Part shown: positions 12,448-24,781 of the stretch, one piece after another
How the letters are laid out: the number at the start of each line of letters is the position of its first letter
Numbering within the stretch: position 1 is the stretch's first letter
NCBI RefSeq assembly: GCF_018320785.1
Contig: NC_054886.1
Location: 3,657,207 to 3,721,206 of the forward strand
Source of the DNA: Cheilinus undulatus
Lineage: Eukaryota; Chordata; Actinopteri; Labriformes; Labridae
Reading direction: 5' to 3'
Length of the DNA: 64,000 nt
Made by a program: the position numbers and the translations under genes
The notes under the pieces: generated by a model
Told to the model about the DNA's origin: nothing
The model's database searches: none
Seen by the model: the letters and a program-made list of their open reading frames with translations, nothing else

Positions 12448-13260
12448 CTGAGAATTTAAACTAGTTAGGTTATTTTGTGTTTCGCACCGGCAATGGAGTC
12501 CTTCTTGCTCTTATGGATGTTTTTTCTTTGTTTGAGATGCCAGCAACGACCTTCTTCCTTCTTCCAAAGTGACCACAGCACACAGGCATATATACTCATT
12601 ACATATATGTGATGAGGTCAGTCTTATATAACCTGCTGTTGGCTAAACGTAACTTTGGATGGTTATGTATTTGACGGACAAAAACCGTCATTTTCCTTCG
12701 GTTTCAAATATAAAATCTCATTGATTTGTAGGGTATAGCACAGGAACATCGATTTTAAGTTAAATTAATTTACATTTTCTAAAAAAAATTGTTTCACATT
12801 GTAAAAAAAGATAAATGCAATACAAGAATTCAGAGTAATTTCAAGTTAATGTTTAAAGTAGAAATATACAGAAAGGTACAACAATGAAATGTAATGAAGA
12901 AATGCAAGACAGTGCAGATAAATGTTATGACTACATACACAAATTACCATTGTTAAAGTGAATAAATACTTACAATAAATACTATCAATATATGTAATGA
13001 ATGAATAAATGTTACAAATAAACACCAAACACAAGAAAAATGGATGAATTCATGACTAGATTTAATATGTAAAATAAATATTGCAGATAAATGTAATATA
13101 TTTATCCATGATTTACAAAAGTTAATTACAGTGAATAAACATAGAATTCATAAATATTGAAGATAAATATAATGAATAAATATAAGAAAGCCTCATTAAA
13201 AACAATTCATACATATAATAGACAACATTAGCATAGATTCATACATTAAATAATTAAAGT
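12448..13260. other. AT-rich intergenic, no gene
   Basis: AT-rich DNA dense in AATAAATG-like runs (12840-13260). I see no coding or structured feature other than this compositional bias. Confidence 0.4.
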
Positions 13261-13261
13261 A

Positions 13262-14050
13262 TTGTAATAGGAAAGGCTTCAGAATTTTCGGATGAAGAGG
13301 AAATCTTTCCTACAGCTGTGTGACATCCTTAGGCCACATTTGCAAAAACATGCAACCCGCTTCAGGAGTCCAGTACCTGTTGAACAGCGTGTGGCTTTAT
13401 GCCTGTGGCAACTGGCCACAAATGTGGAGTATCGCACCATCGCCCATTTGTTTAGTACTGGCATGTCAACAGCTTGTGCAATTATCTAATCATGTTTCCT
13501 GTGTCATTGTGAGTAAGTTGCTCCATCTCTACATCAAGACACCCCCTGAACAGGAATTCAAAGTAATCATTCAGGGCTACAAGGACTGTTGGGGATTCCC
13601 TCAGTGTGGCAGAGCCGTTGATGGGACGTACACTGGAATATTAGCTCCACCAGACACTCCTGCTGATGACTTTAACCGTAAAGGACTCTATTCCATCATT
13701 CTGCAGGGTGTGGTTGACCATCAGCTCAGGTTTTGGGACATTACTGTAGGTTGGCCAGGAAGAGTTCACAACACAAGGGTTTTTGGAAATTCTAGTGTTT
13801 TTCAGAGGGGTCGGGGGGATCTATTTCCCAATATTACAGAGCACATTATGGGAGTAGATGTTCCAATTGTCGTGGTAGGTGATGCAGCATACCCACGCCT
13901 CCAATGGTTAATGAAACCATACCACAAAAGTGGAGCATCGCCTGCACAGACGATCTTCAACTCACGGCTCAGCAGGGCAAAGATGACAGTTGAGAGAGCT
14001 TTTGGGTGACTCGAATCAGTAAAGAGTATGATCAGCACTTTGATGCTGTG
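13262..14050 (+). pseudogene. PIF/Harbinger transposase (HARBI1-like) remnant
   Basis: The reading starts upstream of the MKRKSFLQLCDILRP segment (13292) and continues in another frame from about 13490. One frameshift near 13488-13495 separates the helical N-terminal part from the nuclease. The nuclease shows AVDGTYTG (first Asp), a WPGRVHNTRVF block, VVGDAAYPRL (second Asp) and MTVERAFG (Glu), the DDE arrangement of Harbinger enzymes. A stop follows directly after FG and the usual C-terminal tail is degraded. The N terminus is truncated. No MADF/Myb partner gene or clear terminal repeats were found. Confidence 0.82.
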
Positions 14051-14161
14051 GTGATAATGAAGCCGCTGCATTAAATACCCCTCAAGTAAACACCTCTGCC
14101 AACACCACAAGGGATGCCTTGTGTTCTCATTTTTTCTCCCTTGCCTTAAGTGTTACTTTAC

Positions 14162-14800
14162 CAGGGGTGGAAAGTAGCCAATTACATTTACTCAGATTTC
14201 CGTAACTTAGTGTTGTTTGGTACTTGTACGTTTTTAAGCACATTTTGAAATCAGTACTTTAACTTCTGCGTTATCCCTGTAAAGTGAAATCCAAAGTTTC
14301 ATCTTAACACACTAGATATGTTGGAATGTGGTTGCTGTAAACATGAAAACACTGAGATCTACATGCAACTGAATTTGGAATTTTGACAGAACATTTTTCA
14401 CCTATTTCCTGGCGGGGTTTAATTTAGGCAGGGCAAGTATAGCCACAGATGATGGCACCAGCTCACAATGGGCAAAACAGAAAAATATGTGCACACCAGA
14501 AGCTGCTCCAAAGGCTTTTTAATGAAGATTATCACCACATGTGAAATTTCCAAGAGGATCTGGCTACAAACCTCAAGCAAACCTCTACAGTGGGGCGATG
14601 ACGTATATTACCTGATCCGAAATTGCACGACTTGGTAGATTTTCGATCTTATTAGTTCATGTAGCTGTGCTGTTGTGTAAAATTGCCATGGCTGTGTCTG
14701 AAACCACACATTCATTCCCTACTCCCTATCCACTCTATAGTGAGAAGCATATAGTGGACTATATAGTGGACTAAACTGCAAAACACAGAAAGGATTTTGG
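14162..14800. repeat. Cluster of DNA-transposon fragments
   Basis: 14163-14270 begins CAGGGGTGGAAAGTAGCCAA, an end type typical of a fish hAT element. 14275-14400 is a reversed copy of the right end of the TTAA-flanked element at 19947-20595 (CCCTGTAAAGTGAAATCC...). 14690-14790 (GGCTGTGTCTGAAACC with ATAGTGGACTATATAGTGGA) resembles another fish DNA-transposon end. Confidence 0.5.
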
Positions 14801-17560
14801 ACACTAATCCAGCTACGGGAAATGAAGTCATCACCGTCTCACAATTAAACTGTTTAGCAACAACAGCTCGTATATTTGATATTTATTCTTTTTTTTTTTT
14901 TTTTTTTTGTTGCCTTGTCTATTTTTGTTATCCAGTTGAATTATTTCTGATGCCTCTATTTCCTCATCAAGATTTTGTATTTTTCAATAATTGCAATAAA
15001 GTAAGAAAAGAAAAAACGGCTTATAGATTTCCATGACAACGGCTGAGGATCGAAATTAACGGTAAAAATTCACTGAAAACTGACACTGACTGTAACGTAT
15101 TTTCACAAAAAAATAAAAAATACTGATAATTTTTTTGTGTCTTTAGTGGTAAAATCATGTACATTTATGTGTGTATTATCACTTATTTTTGCATAAAGAT
15201 GATGGTATCATGTCTTGTAATCCTCATAGGGGAAAAAGTTACTCTGTTTGAATCCTTCACATTTTCTTACAGATTAAATACTTTGGTTAAAACTAACATA
15301 CAAATAAAGCAAAAAGGGCTTTTAAAAAGTTTGTATGTGTTCCTGTGCTCCTCTGATTCCTCCATCATGTTTGACAGCAGAAACCATCATCGCCACTGCA
15401 GCCAGATGCCTCTTTAAATTTCGGGCCCTAGCCCTTTATGTCAGACATGTCTGATGAAGTAGTATTAACAGAGAGCAACCTCAGCTTTGTTCTTTGTTCA
15501 TCTTGTAAGTGTGCTCTACAAAATGAAGTTTGACTGTTTCTGATAAAACATTTAGCCTGTAAGAACATGTGCTCAGAAGAAAGAACTGTAAAAATGTTAA
15601 TAATGTGTGTCTAGAAAGACTCTATTATTTGTTGTGAAATAAAATGTTTTGTTACAGTTGTTTAAAATTTTTGAAAAACTCTGAAAATTTGACTATAACA
15701 GAGAAACACTCAACTGTTGTTCAGGGCACACCTGTGAACACATAAAAACCTTGTGTTCATATGTTTTGTATAGGATTAAAATGTAAATTTTGATACCTTC
15801 ATAAATTTTTATGTTGATTTATTTTGTTAATAATGGCTATTATGAAATCAAGGTCAGTGTGGACTTATGTGTCTTGGAAGAAACAGAGAAAAATGCTTTA
15901 ACTTAGTAATTACCACCATTGACTTTCACTGAAGGTGGCGTACATCTTGTTCAGTGTTCAGAGAGACAGACTCAATAAAATTTGAGTTAACAGTAAAAAC
16001 CTATGTAGTCTACTTTTTTACAAAATGACCATTTACAGAGAGGAATAGATGAGAAAAAGTAGACAAACTTTTTGCCAGATTCTGTTTTCCTGGCACACAT
16101 TTGCAACTCACTAGAAACGGCTTCATAGCCAACTTCTGTATCCTAACCTACCAGGTGAGGCAACCGTTAATGTTGGACCCCGAGCGCGGCAACTTTACGG
16201 AGTTTTATCATAAATTCACAAACTAAATAATTGTAGAAGGTGACGTTTGACAAGAGAGGATGCAGAACAGCAGGTGAAAATACAGGAGAGACGTAATCAG
16301 AGTTTCTGTGAAATGGGAGGGGGGGGGCAGACCAAGCGACACTGTGCACACACAATTGATCATGGATGGCATTGATCTCCAAAAAAAGGATATCTTGAGG
16401 GTTAATTTACTAAGGTGTGAAGACCAGGTAAACTTTATGTTTAGACAGCGTTGTATACTACATACTTTGATCATTTTAGTCATACACAAACCAGTCTGAT
16501 ATACAGAAAGACAGAGAAAAAAGAAACGATCAAAGTCAGGCCCCCCCTGCGTGGATCTCTCCTTCGGCTGATTTTTTATGCACACATGTGCCCCTAAATA
16601 TTTTTTACAGTTCGCACACACCTATTTTTAGGCGCAAATGCAAGTGAAACGCTTGCACTGTCGAGCCCTGACGTCTTATTTTTGGCAAATCGCCTTTGGA
16701 TTTACAAAAAAACACATAGCAGCATCACAATAACTCTTTAACGTGACCAACAGACAGACAATGGTCGCTACATCACATCATATTGCTGGTAGTTAAGCCA
16801 GTTAACATGTAAACAAATAACGCAAACTTTACTTTTCTTTTGAATTAAAGAAAACAACAATCAACACATAATTAAAGCCTGAATGAAACACAGTGGGGAG
16901 ATAAACAGCCCACGTTTCACTTTGAACATTTATGTTGCTGAGAGCTTGTAAACATGAAAACACACTGCAGGTATTCTGTGTTGTTTTTGGTCGTGCATGA
17001 AAAGCCATATTTCAAAAAGCAGGGCTGATATTTACGGAGCCTCGTTGCCCCGGTGTCGGCCCCAGGGCCTTAACGTTTCTCAGCTGGTGAAGCTGCTGTT
17101 AGGCTTTCTGGTGACTGACCTTGAGACCCCTGCTGCTGCTGCTGACCCAAGTCTGAGCTGGAACACTTTTTTTGTGAAGCCATCGCTCCATTTATCATCA
17201 TCAGGTAGCCAGCAAACTTGCTGCAGCTGTGGCTAAAGCAACAACGTGCCAGTTTTTTTCTCTTTCTGGTTTATATCTACCAATCAGGAACCCCTCAATG
17301 TTAGGAGGAGGGATTTATCATGAGGAGGGAGAGAAGCTGGACGGATAATGAAGCTGGACTGAGAATGGAGCACACAGACAGGGAAGGGGAGCCGTGAAAA
17401 CAGATGTGATTGGGTCAGCAAACTGTCATTATAAAGAAAACAACTAATGGGCCTTGCTGGTATTATATGTGTTGCTAATTGCCTTTTAAAAGAAAAAATT
17501 TAAAAATCAACCCTACAAGCTCAAAGGAGGTACAACCAGGAAGATACCCAGTAGGCCAAA
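14801..17560. other. Intergenic, no gene recognised
   Basis: Holds a T tract (14889-14908), a copy of the 8800-8875 sequence (15930-15995), a G tract near 16320, and a hAT-like end (reverse complement begins CAGGGCTCGACAGTGCAAGC, ending near 16669). 17263-17370 is repeated at 31645-31745, marking the upstream flank of the MTSA-type NITR genes. Open frames here lack domain signals. Confidence 0.45.
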
Positions 17561-17736
17561 TAACCAGTCCAGCTCTGACCATGGGTGAACTCTATCACCT
17601 TCACCACAGAGAGTGGGGCTGTTTCTAAGAAAACTGAGAAACACCACAATGACGCACCCATGCACACATCAGCACCAAAGCAGCGAGCACATCATCCTGT
17701 TTCCTATGTCTCTATATGTGGTCTGTTTCATGTTAG

Positions 17737-17814
17737 CCAATCAAACACAGTGTGGTCTGACAAGAGCTGAGAAACTGTCAGTTTTCTTCCATTCAGCACA
17801 AAGATCTGAGCACG
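17737..17814 (+). promoter_or_regulatory. NITR-B proximal promoter
   Basis: CCAATCA at 17737-17743 and TGTGGTCT at 17751-17758, followed by the conserved GAGAAACTGTCAGTTTTCTT segment and the start codon at 17815. A second ATGTGGTCT lies upstream at about 17716-17724. Loci E and F share both. Confidence 0.55.
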
Positions 17815-18965
17815 ATGACATCTGCAGCGTTTGTCTTCATTCTGACGTGTTTGGTCCTGGGGTCGAATGGTGCGTTGAGTTTTCATTGTTATGTATTTAT
17901 CTATAATCTAGTGAATGTTCACAGATCCATTCTGTTTGAAGTTTTTTTAATGTAAAATCTGTTGATTTTAATGTCATGGTACTTTTGTCTCTCACCTCAT
18001 AGGTCGTACTTCCTTGACATATCTTGGGAACTCATCTACGTCTGTTCACCATGAGATACGAGAAACTGGAGAGAATTTGACTCTGAAGTGTGTCTTCATA
18101 GATGACCGTTCTCCATGGGTTTATTGGTACAAACATACTCTTGGGGAGAACCTAAAGCTCATCTCCTCCTTCCAAAACTCTGCAACTAATAGGAGTTTCC
18201 ATGGAGAGTTTAGGAACAATACACGCTTCACACTGGAGGGAAAAAAGGGTAAAAATGACTTAATGTCAGATCTGCAACTATCAGACTCAGCCATTTATCA
18301 CTGCATGATTAGCAATGACGGCAATATGCAGATTTTAAAAACCACCAGAGTCAGTGTGAAGGGTGGAAACAGGATCAAGCTGGACTCTGGAGGTGAGTTT
18401 CTTCATTGTCAACATGATCCCACATGAGAACTCTCTAATCAGACTAAACACAGATATAAAGCTCTGAGCTCGGCTTCTTCTGTCTGACTGTACCCACAGA
18501 TGAGGTGAGCTCTGGTGTCTTGGTGTATTCTCTGAGTGGAGCTTTGATATCTGCAGTTATCCTGATAGTTGTCCTGGCCTTCTTATTGTACAAGATGAAC
18601 AAAAGAATCTGCTTCTTATCTCAAGGTATGATCACTAACACTGTTATAATCTTCCTGTTTTCACTAAGTCTTCATTCTGAATTCAAGAGTGATTTCTGTG
18701 TTTCACCATCAGAGATAAAAGCAAGATTTTCAGCTCCCTCCACAACAAACATGGAGGTCCAAACCTTTTTTTTTTTTTTTTTTTTTTTTGCATTTTTATA
18801 TGTTTCTCAAGGTCCATTTTGTGATAGGTGCATATATTTTTCTAGGTTAACAGAGGAGTAGACGACGTCTGTTATGCCGCTGTGAACGTTAACATGCCCA
18901 ACACATCAAGAAGACAGAGAAACACAGCCAGAGATGAATGTGTGTATTCCAGTGTGAGGCAGTAG
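17815..18965 (+). CDS. nitr: NITR-B: single-V-domain NITR lacking the I domain
   Basis: Exons 17815-17869, 18003-18392, 18500-18625, 18713-18756 and 18846-18965 encode 244 residues if spliced as in the sister genes. The leader is MTSAAFVFILTC. The V domain shows LTLKC, WVYWYKHTLGE and DSAIYHC. Straight after VSVKG the sequence runs into GNRIKLDSGG, the degraded J-like end, so nearly the whole I domain is gone in frame. The transmembrane helix is at about 154-179, with VCYAAV (Tyr215) and CVYSSV (Tyr239) in the tail. The exon 4 donor is GTCCAA, not the GTAAGA/GTAAGATT of the other copies, and intron 4 is only 89 bp with a long T tract. If retained, it adds poly-Phe and a stop, removing both tyrosine motifs. 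The status is therefore probably expressed but possibly tail-less. Confidence 0.75.
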
Positions 18966-19942
18966 AAGTCACCATGGTTCATCTTTTACTACGTCACTTT
19001 AAACTGATGTCGGACTGAAAACATTTTCAGCAATGTGACCTCGGTAGATCAGTTACGTTGTTGAGTGTGTTGAGCTTTGTAAATGAATTTAGTATATTGG
19101 AGAGACAACAACATTTTTTAAATCAAAGGTCTTTCTTTACTGAGGATTTAGAAAAATATATTTCATTATTTTATTTATTTTTTTTAATTTTGGTATTTTA
19201 TTGCTTCTATTTTAAACAGTCTCAAACTAAAGCAGCCCTCTTTGAGGACAACACCCAAGAATAACCAGGAGTCCCAGACCAGCTTTGTGCCTGTGTTAAT
19301 GTTAAATACAAATAAAATAAAAACTGGTTTTATTTAAAATTTACATTAATATTGTTACTTATTGCATTTTTCTCTGCCTTTCAAGTGTATAAAAAAAAAA
19401 AAAAAACATGAGCAATATTCCTCTGTCTAAATGTCGTCTTTAACTTTAGTCTGACTGGATGTTTGACTGTATTTTTAGTGAGATGAGTTTTGTGAATCAA
19501 ACATGTTTGTTTTCTATTTTATTTGTGTAATGATTGGTGTTTGTTTAAATTGGAACCCAGAAGCAGACCGGAAGCAGGAGCAACAGTTTAACAGGTTTAT
19601 TGTGCTGGAATTAGGAGGAGGAAGGGGGGGGATCCGGGGCCAGGGAGTGAGGGAGAATCGGTGAGGTTGTGAGGTCGTGAGCAGGAGGTGAGTGAGAGAG
19701 TCCGTGATGAGAGGCTGAAGGTCCTGAGCGGGAGGTGAGTGAGAGTGACCGTATTGAGAGTACGGCAGCGTTACGGAGATTGGGCTTGAGGCACTGGCGG
19801 CACTGGAAGAGACGGAGGAGAAGCAGGATTAGACAAAGGTTCACAAATAAGCACTGGTAACTTGTGATTGATCAAAGAGCGTGAGGCCGATACCACGGTT
19901 GAAGCGGAATAATCTGACGCCTTCAGATCCTCACAGCAGAGC
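18966..19942. other. 3' flank of NITR-B, no gene
   Basis: The 3'UTR matches the NITR-F type (AACATTTTCAGCAATGTGAC). 19555-19930 is GC-richer, with repeated GGGAGGTGAGTGAGAG units. It may continue beyond the inserted TTAA element at 20600-20730. I cannot assign it. Confidence 0.4.
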
Positions 19943-19946
19943 TTAA

Positions 19947-20595
19947 AGACCCTGCAAAGTAAAAATAAATCTGTATTTAGGTTTGTAGTATGATAGATCA
20001 CTGTGTTATGAACCCCCAGGTCAAATTTCAGTCAAATAAAGCATCTCCAAGTTTATAAAATGAAGCTTCAAATCCTGAAAAATGAGTCAGTAAAATCTGC
20101 TCCAGGATGGTGTGGGCGTGTCTGTTGAATGAGCTGAAACCACGCCCACTCAGGACACGGGTAGTCTGCAGCATTAACCCCCTCACTCATGGTGTCATAC
20201 TTGGAAAAATATTTTCCCCTAAAAACGAACCAATAAACAAAACATGCATAACTATAACTTTGCAATGAAACATGAACATTATAGAACGGTACAAGAGTAC
20301 AAGACTGAATTACTTTGCACAAAATGAACCAGAAGTCCCTGCTCCAGGTGACAGCTTCCTTCCACAATATTGTAGTGTTAGAGGGGCGGGGTCATTCTCT
20401 ACTGTGGGCTCATGATATCGTGAGCCCACATATTGGCCCCGCCCACATGAAACCAAGCCAGGAAAGAGATGAAATGGCCTAAATCCAGAATTCAGTCTCA
20501 TGTAGATCTCAGAGTTTTCACATGTTTACAGCAACCATATTCCAACATTTCTAGAGTGTTAAGACAAAAACTTTGGATTTCACTTTACAGGGTCT
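19947..20595. mobile_element. TTAA-flanked non-autonomous element, family 1
   Basis: TTAA at 19943-19946 and 20596-20599 brackets inverted ends AGACCCTGCAAAGTA and ACTTTACAGGGTCT. The 649-bp body has no transposase. Related truncated copies lie at 49990-50265 and, reversed, at 14275-14400. TTAA duplication is typical of piggyBac-like and Kolobok elements. It interrupts the GC-richer sequence of 19555-20730. Confidence 0.75.
20403..20430. repeat. 28-bp near-perfect palindrome
   Basis: Two 14-base halves are reverse complements with a single mismatch (T versus C at half-position 11). The outer arms are TGTGGGCTCA and TGAGCCCACA. It lies inside the TTAA-flanked element. Confidence 0.8.
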
Positions 20596-20599
20596 TTAA

Positions 20600-21179
20600 G
20601 AGGACGTGGTGATTGATATGATTGTGAGCAGGTGCGAGAGTGCTGTGAAACAGTGTGACGGAGGGGCCCAATCCCTGTGAAGACAGAAGCAAACAACAAG
20701 AGGCAGGAAACAGATCTCTGGAAGATTTTCAAAATAAAACTGAAAATGTGCACAGTCACCACAAGTTGTATATAATCATCAATATTTAGAAGTTCTAAAT
20801 CACTGACACTGTAGAAGCTTTACAGAAAACTGTTGCAATGATTCATTTATAGCTATCAGAGTTTAACTCTATCATTTATCTTTGCATGAATGGATTTTTT
20901 ATTGAATGATCCAATAAACTTGTCAGAATTCAAACGTGTGCAGATTTAATCCTGATGTCATTTTGTCTTTGTTTGAACCATCTTTACCAGAAAATGAGTC
21001 CAAACCCGACCTACTCCATTTCTCTAAAATACTAAAAGAATTTATGTGTTTAACCTTTTATCAGAAAGTTTTAGCTCAGTATTGGTCCAGATTAGGGCTG
21101 TAAACTATTTACATTTTAAATCATGATCTAACTAATTTTAACTAATGTGAGAAATTATTTTTTTATGGATTTTACATTA
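20600..21179. other. Intergenic; inverted copy of 32930-33170
   Basis: 20890-21150 (GATCCAATAAACTTGTC ... GGGCTGTAAACTATTTAC) is the reverse complement, with divergence, of 32930-33170. No gene is seen. Confidence 0.5.
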
Positions 21180-22085
21180 GAAGTCCTTATTATGAAGAAA
21201 GTGACTGATATCACTGGTATCAACCATCAAGAAGCTCTATTAGTACAGTCCTTGTCAGTGCTAGTACACCTCTGACCTTCCTCTCTCCTACAACATCTTA
21301 GAAAAAGCAGCCACTGCTCAGCTTCATCACCACATGTCCAACCATCAGTTCTCTAAACCCCACTGATCAGGATCCAGACTACACCACCACACAGAGACCA
21401 CCCTCATCAAAATCCCTCATGACCTCCTCACAGCAGCAGACTCCAGACACAATCTCCAACACCATCCTCCTCAAGCATCCATCCCACCACCTAGACATTA
21501 CCAGAACAGCTCTCTCCTGGTCTCAGTCCTACCTCTCAAACAGAAAACAGTTGTCACCTTTGTCCTCCAGCCCCAGTAAACCAAGGCCAGCCTCAAGGCT
21601 CTGTCCTAGACTCCACTCTTGGTTACATAAACCACAAACATGGTCTCAGTTGGAGTTCTTATGCTGATGACACACAGCTTTATTTTCACACTACACCACT
21701 CACTGGTTCATTCACTGGACCATTCACCCCCACACTCACTGGTCAGTGGTCTACAAGAAACCAAAACCTGGATGTCAACCAACAACCTCAAACTGATCAG
21801 CAACAAAACAGAGCTCATCATTGAGGCCCCCTAAGCACTGCTCAGGAGGGTTGGGAATTTGGATTCACAATGTGGATGGTAGTCTCATCCGCCAGTCCTC
21901 TGAGATCTGAAACCTGGTCATCATCAAGAACTCCACCCTGTGCTTCCAATCCCAACTCCAGTGTGTGACCAGAACAACCTGTTTCCACCTCAAAAATATC
22001 TCCAGACTCAGACCATCACCCTCAACCATGCGTTTGTAACCCAGGTTAGTCCAGCCGTCAGTGCAACTTCCTGTCTAGCATGTAC
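21180..22085 (+). mobile_element. Rex1/CR1-type LINE fragment (copy 1)
   Basis: Reverse-transcriptase-like pieces appear across shifted frames: a WSQSYLSNRKQ segment, an ADDTQLYF-like region and KTWMSTNNLKLISNKTELII. They match the finger/palm part of CR1/Rex1-group enzymes, with many frame breaks and no complete domain. A sister fragment at 27655-28425 is closely similar, so the LINE was copied with the NITR unit. Confidence 0.7.
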
Positions 22086-22530
22086 AAACTTAGCTTGACA
22101 ATGACGCGCACTTCCTCTTGAAGCCACTGCACAGACGTCGAGCAGCCACTGTCAGCTGCACAGAAAAGTTTGGAAGCATCAAGAACAGCTTAAAAGTGAA
22201 CAAAAACTGTCTGAACCATCTCCTGCAACGTACCCACCTTCTGGAAGAAAAGAGGACTGAAGACTTGTTCCGTTGTAGAAGAAGAAATGCATGGTGAGCT
22301 TCATTTATCATGCCAACATTTCAGAAGTAAATGCTAACGTTAGCTCCGCTAGCGGCGGTTGCTAATACCTTAAGCTCTGTGTATATTATGATATATTATG
22401 ATTATATTATTTTGCGATGCTAATGTTAGGTCTGCTAGCCGCGGCTAATACCCCTGAGCAAAACTCCATTCATTTAGCGGCAGCCATTAGCAAAGCTAGC
22501 AGACATTAGCAACGCTAACTTGAATGAAAC
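22086..22530. other. Unassigned sequence, exon-like end
   Basis: 22085-22295 is open on both strands and ends in AAATGCATG followed by GTGAGC, a good donor, so it could be a non-coding first exon. This is followed by repeated GCTAACGTTAGC/GCTAGC motifs (22330-22520). No protein similarity is recognised. Confidence 0.25.
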
Positions 22531-22534
22531 TTAA

Positions 22535-23062
22535 AGGGACAATGTGTAGAATTTGGTATTTTAGCGACATCTAGCGTCCAGATTTCAGAATGAGCCGATC
22601 TGTTACCAAAACGTCACATCACTAGGCGACGAGAGCCTGTGAAGACCAAAAAGGATCGTGAGCCGGACATCATTTACAGCAGTGACGAGGTGAGGGTTTA
22701 TTCATTCCTATTTGTAACCATTATTTTTATAGATTATAGGTCAGTCTTCTTCTCCACCTGCCTTCCAGGTAGCTTTCAGGACCAGCGGGCAGGTTTGTAT
22801 TTAAAAATCGCGTTTTGCTCTTTCTGTCCCCAAAACGTTGCCCTAGACAACATGGCGGTTCAATATGGCAGCCTCCGTGGGGGCGACCCGCGGTAATGTA
22901 AATTTTAAAAGCTTTTTTCTAATTTTGTAAAAAGAAAACGAAAGTTTAAAGGGGATGATTGTGCACTTATTTTAACATACTTCACATAGATATATAAACA
23001 TTATATCCCATGTACACCGTTTCTGTTTGGCGTAATGCAGCCAAATTCTACACATTGTACCT
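22535..23062. mobile_element. TTAA-flanked non-autonomous element, family 2
   Basis: TTAA at 22531-22534 and 23063-23066 encloses inverted ends AGGGACAATGTGTAGAATTT and AAATTCTACACATTGTACCT. The element is 528 bp. An internal open frame (22639-22896, with KKDREPDIIYSSDE) precedes a GTGAGG donor-like site but has no recognised domain. Confidence 0.8.
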
Positions 23063-23406
23063 TTAATAGTGTGTCACGTGCTGAATTAGCGCATGTGTTT
23101 AATGCTGAACACAGTTATTCATGCACTGAATAAATTGTTGTCTTGTTTAAATGCCTTAACTGTGCTTTAGTTGCCTTAAAGAGCAACTTTATTTAATGTT
23201 TAAAGCCCTTTATTCTGTGATACCTGAAGCAGATAATAGCTTTAGTGTGTGATGAATATGAGTTTAAATCACCATTACTTGGTGTAGAGTTTAAATACAT
23301 TTATTTTCATATTTGGTGTGGCTATTTACTGGTTTTTACCACACAAAAAAGGGAAAGATTTGGTTTAAACTTCATGATGTAACTTCAGTTTAATTATTGT
23401 ATTGTT

Positions 23407-23660
23407 GATACAGCAATTTAAAGTGCATTATTTATTGTTACTGATACAGTGATTTAAAGTGCATTATTTATTGTTACTGATACAGTGATTTAAAGTGCAT
23501 TATTTATTGTTACTGATACAGTGATTTAAAGTGCATTATTTATTGTTACTGATACAGTGATTTAAAGTGCATTATTTATTGTTACTGATACAGTGATTTA
23601 AAGTGCATTATTTATTGTTACTGATACAGTGATTTAAAGTGCATTATTTATTTATTGTAT
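23407..23660 (+). repeat. 36-bp minisatellite, about seven copies
   Basis: The unit begins GATACAGTGATTTAAAGTGC and ends ATTATTTATTGTTACT. The copies are nearly identical, which indicates recent expansion or homogenisation. A degenerate eighth copy follows to about 23695. Confidence 0.93.
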
Positions 23661-23699
23661 TGCTGGTAAAGTGATTTAAAAGGCACTATTTATTGGTTA

Positions 23700-24700
23700 T
23701 TTAATAAGTATGAATCTATAGATTTAAGGAACTATTGTTACTGTGTAAACATTTTTCATTTCTAAAGTCTATTAGCTGTAATGGTTATTATGTTGATAAC
23801 TCAGGGTAACAAGAGATAATTTGATGATATTATGCTAGCTTTATTTCATCATTAGAGATAAGACATTGAGTTTAATTCTGACCTTACTACTGTAGGTCAG
23901 GTTTTCTGGACCCATCTGGAACTGGAGAATAACCGCTGGATTCGGTTGGAGACGTCGATGGCGAGCTACAAACCCATGGAGACGAACTGAATCAAATTGC
24001 ATGCTGAAGACAGAGAGATTATGGACTCGATCAAGAGCGTGGTAGGAGTGTGGTGCTAGCGCGTATTCTGAAAATCAAAGTCATTAAATACAAAAGACTC
24101 ACATTGAGTAAAAAGGCCTACTTTGGTTTATTTTTTTTCCCTCAATTACCCGGGTAATAAGTATCAAGAATTGTTGTGAATAATTTTGTGTCATGATGAT
24201 TTTGTGTTATTGCTTCTTTGAAAAAAACATTTCACTAAACACAAAGAGAAATCCTTTAAAATCAGTTATTGTGTGAGACTGTGTTATTGTTTGGTGCACC
24301 TCATAGGCTCCACAGTCATTCCTAGCATCTTCTTTAGTTTTCTAGCCCAGGTTTAAGTCACTTACCTTTATTTAACACTATTTACTCAAAGCTCACCTCA
24401 GCATAAGGGTGACACGTTCATCACTTTCCATCTGGATGACTGCTCTGGAGTCTAGTCTAGTCCAGTATGTCCAAAAGTCTACTGCCTGCACAAGGCCCAG
24501 CAGCCTTAACCCAGCATGTGAGTTCTAAAAATTACCCAGCATTCTTTGGTGTGTGCTAGTGCTGAAGCGGTGAATGTTAACTGGTGAACTGCTGAGGCAT
24601 CTGAAATGAAGAGAAAAGAGAAATAGGAACACTCCACCACAACAAACAGCACTGAACCGTGAGAATGTCAGAATACTTCCGTTACATGTCTCATTTCTTG
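23700..24700. other. Intergenic upstream of NITR-C
   Basis: 23896-24060 contains a short open, splice-like stretch (WTHLELENNRWIRLETS) of unknown origin. 24415-24490 repeats the tail of the Rex1-like fragment (also at 28370-28430). No gene is assigned. Confidence 0.35.
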
Positions 24701-24704
24701 TTAG

Positions 24705-24781
24705 CCAATCAGACGCAGCGTGGTCTGTGAAGAGAGAGAAACTGTCAGTTTTCTTTCATTTAGCAGGAAGATCTGAGCACC
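24705..24781 (+). promoter_or_regulatory. NITR-C proximal promoter
   Basis: CCAATCA at 24705-24711 and CGTGGTCT at 24719-24726, in the same order and spacing as NITR-A. The start codon is at 24782. Confidence 0.55.

Noticed and set aside
23407-23660. CRISPR-like array
   Set aside because: The 36-bp units abut without unique spacers and the genome is a vertebrate; it is a minisatellite.
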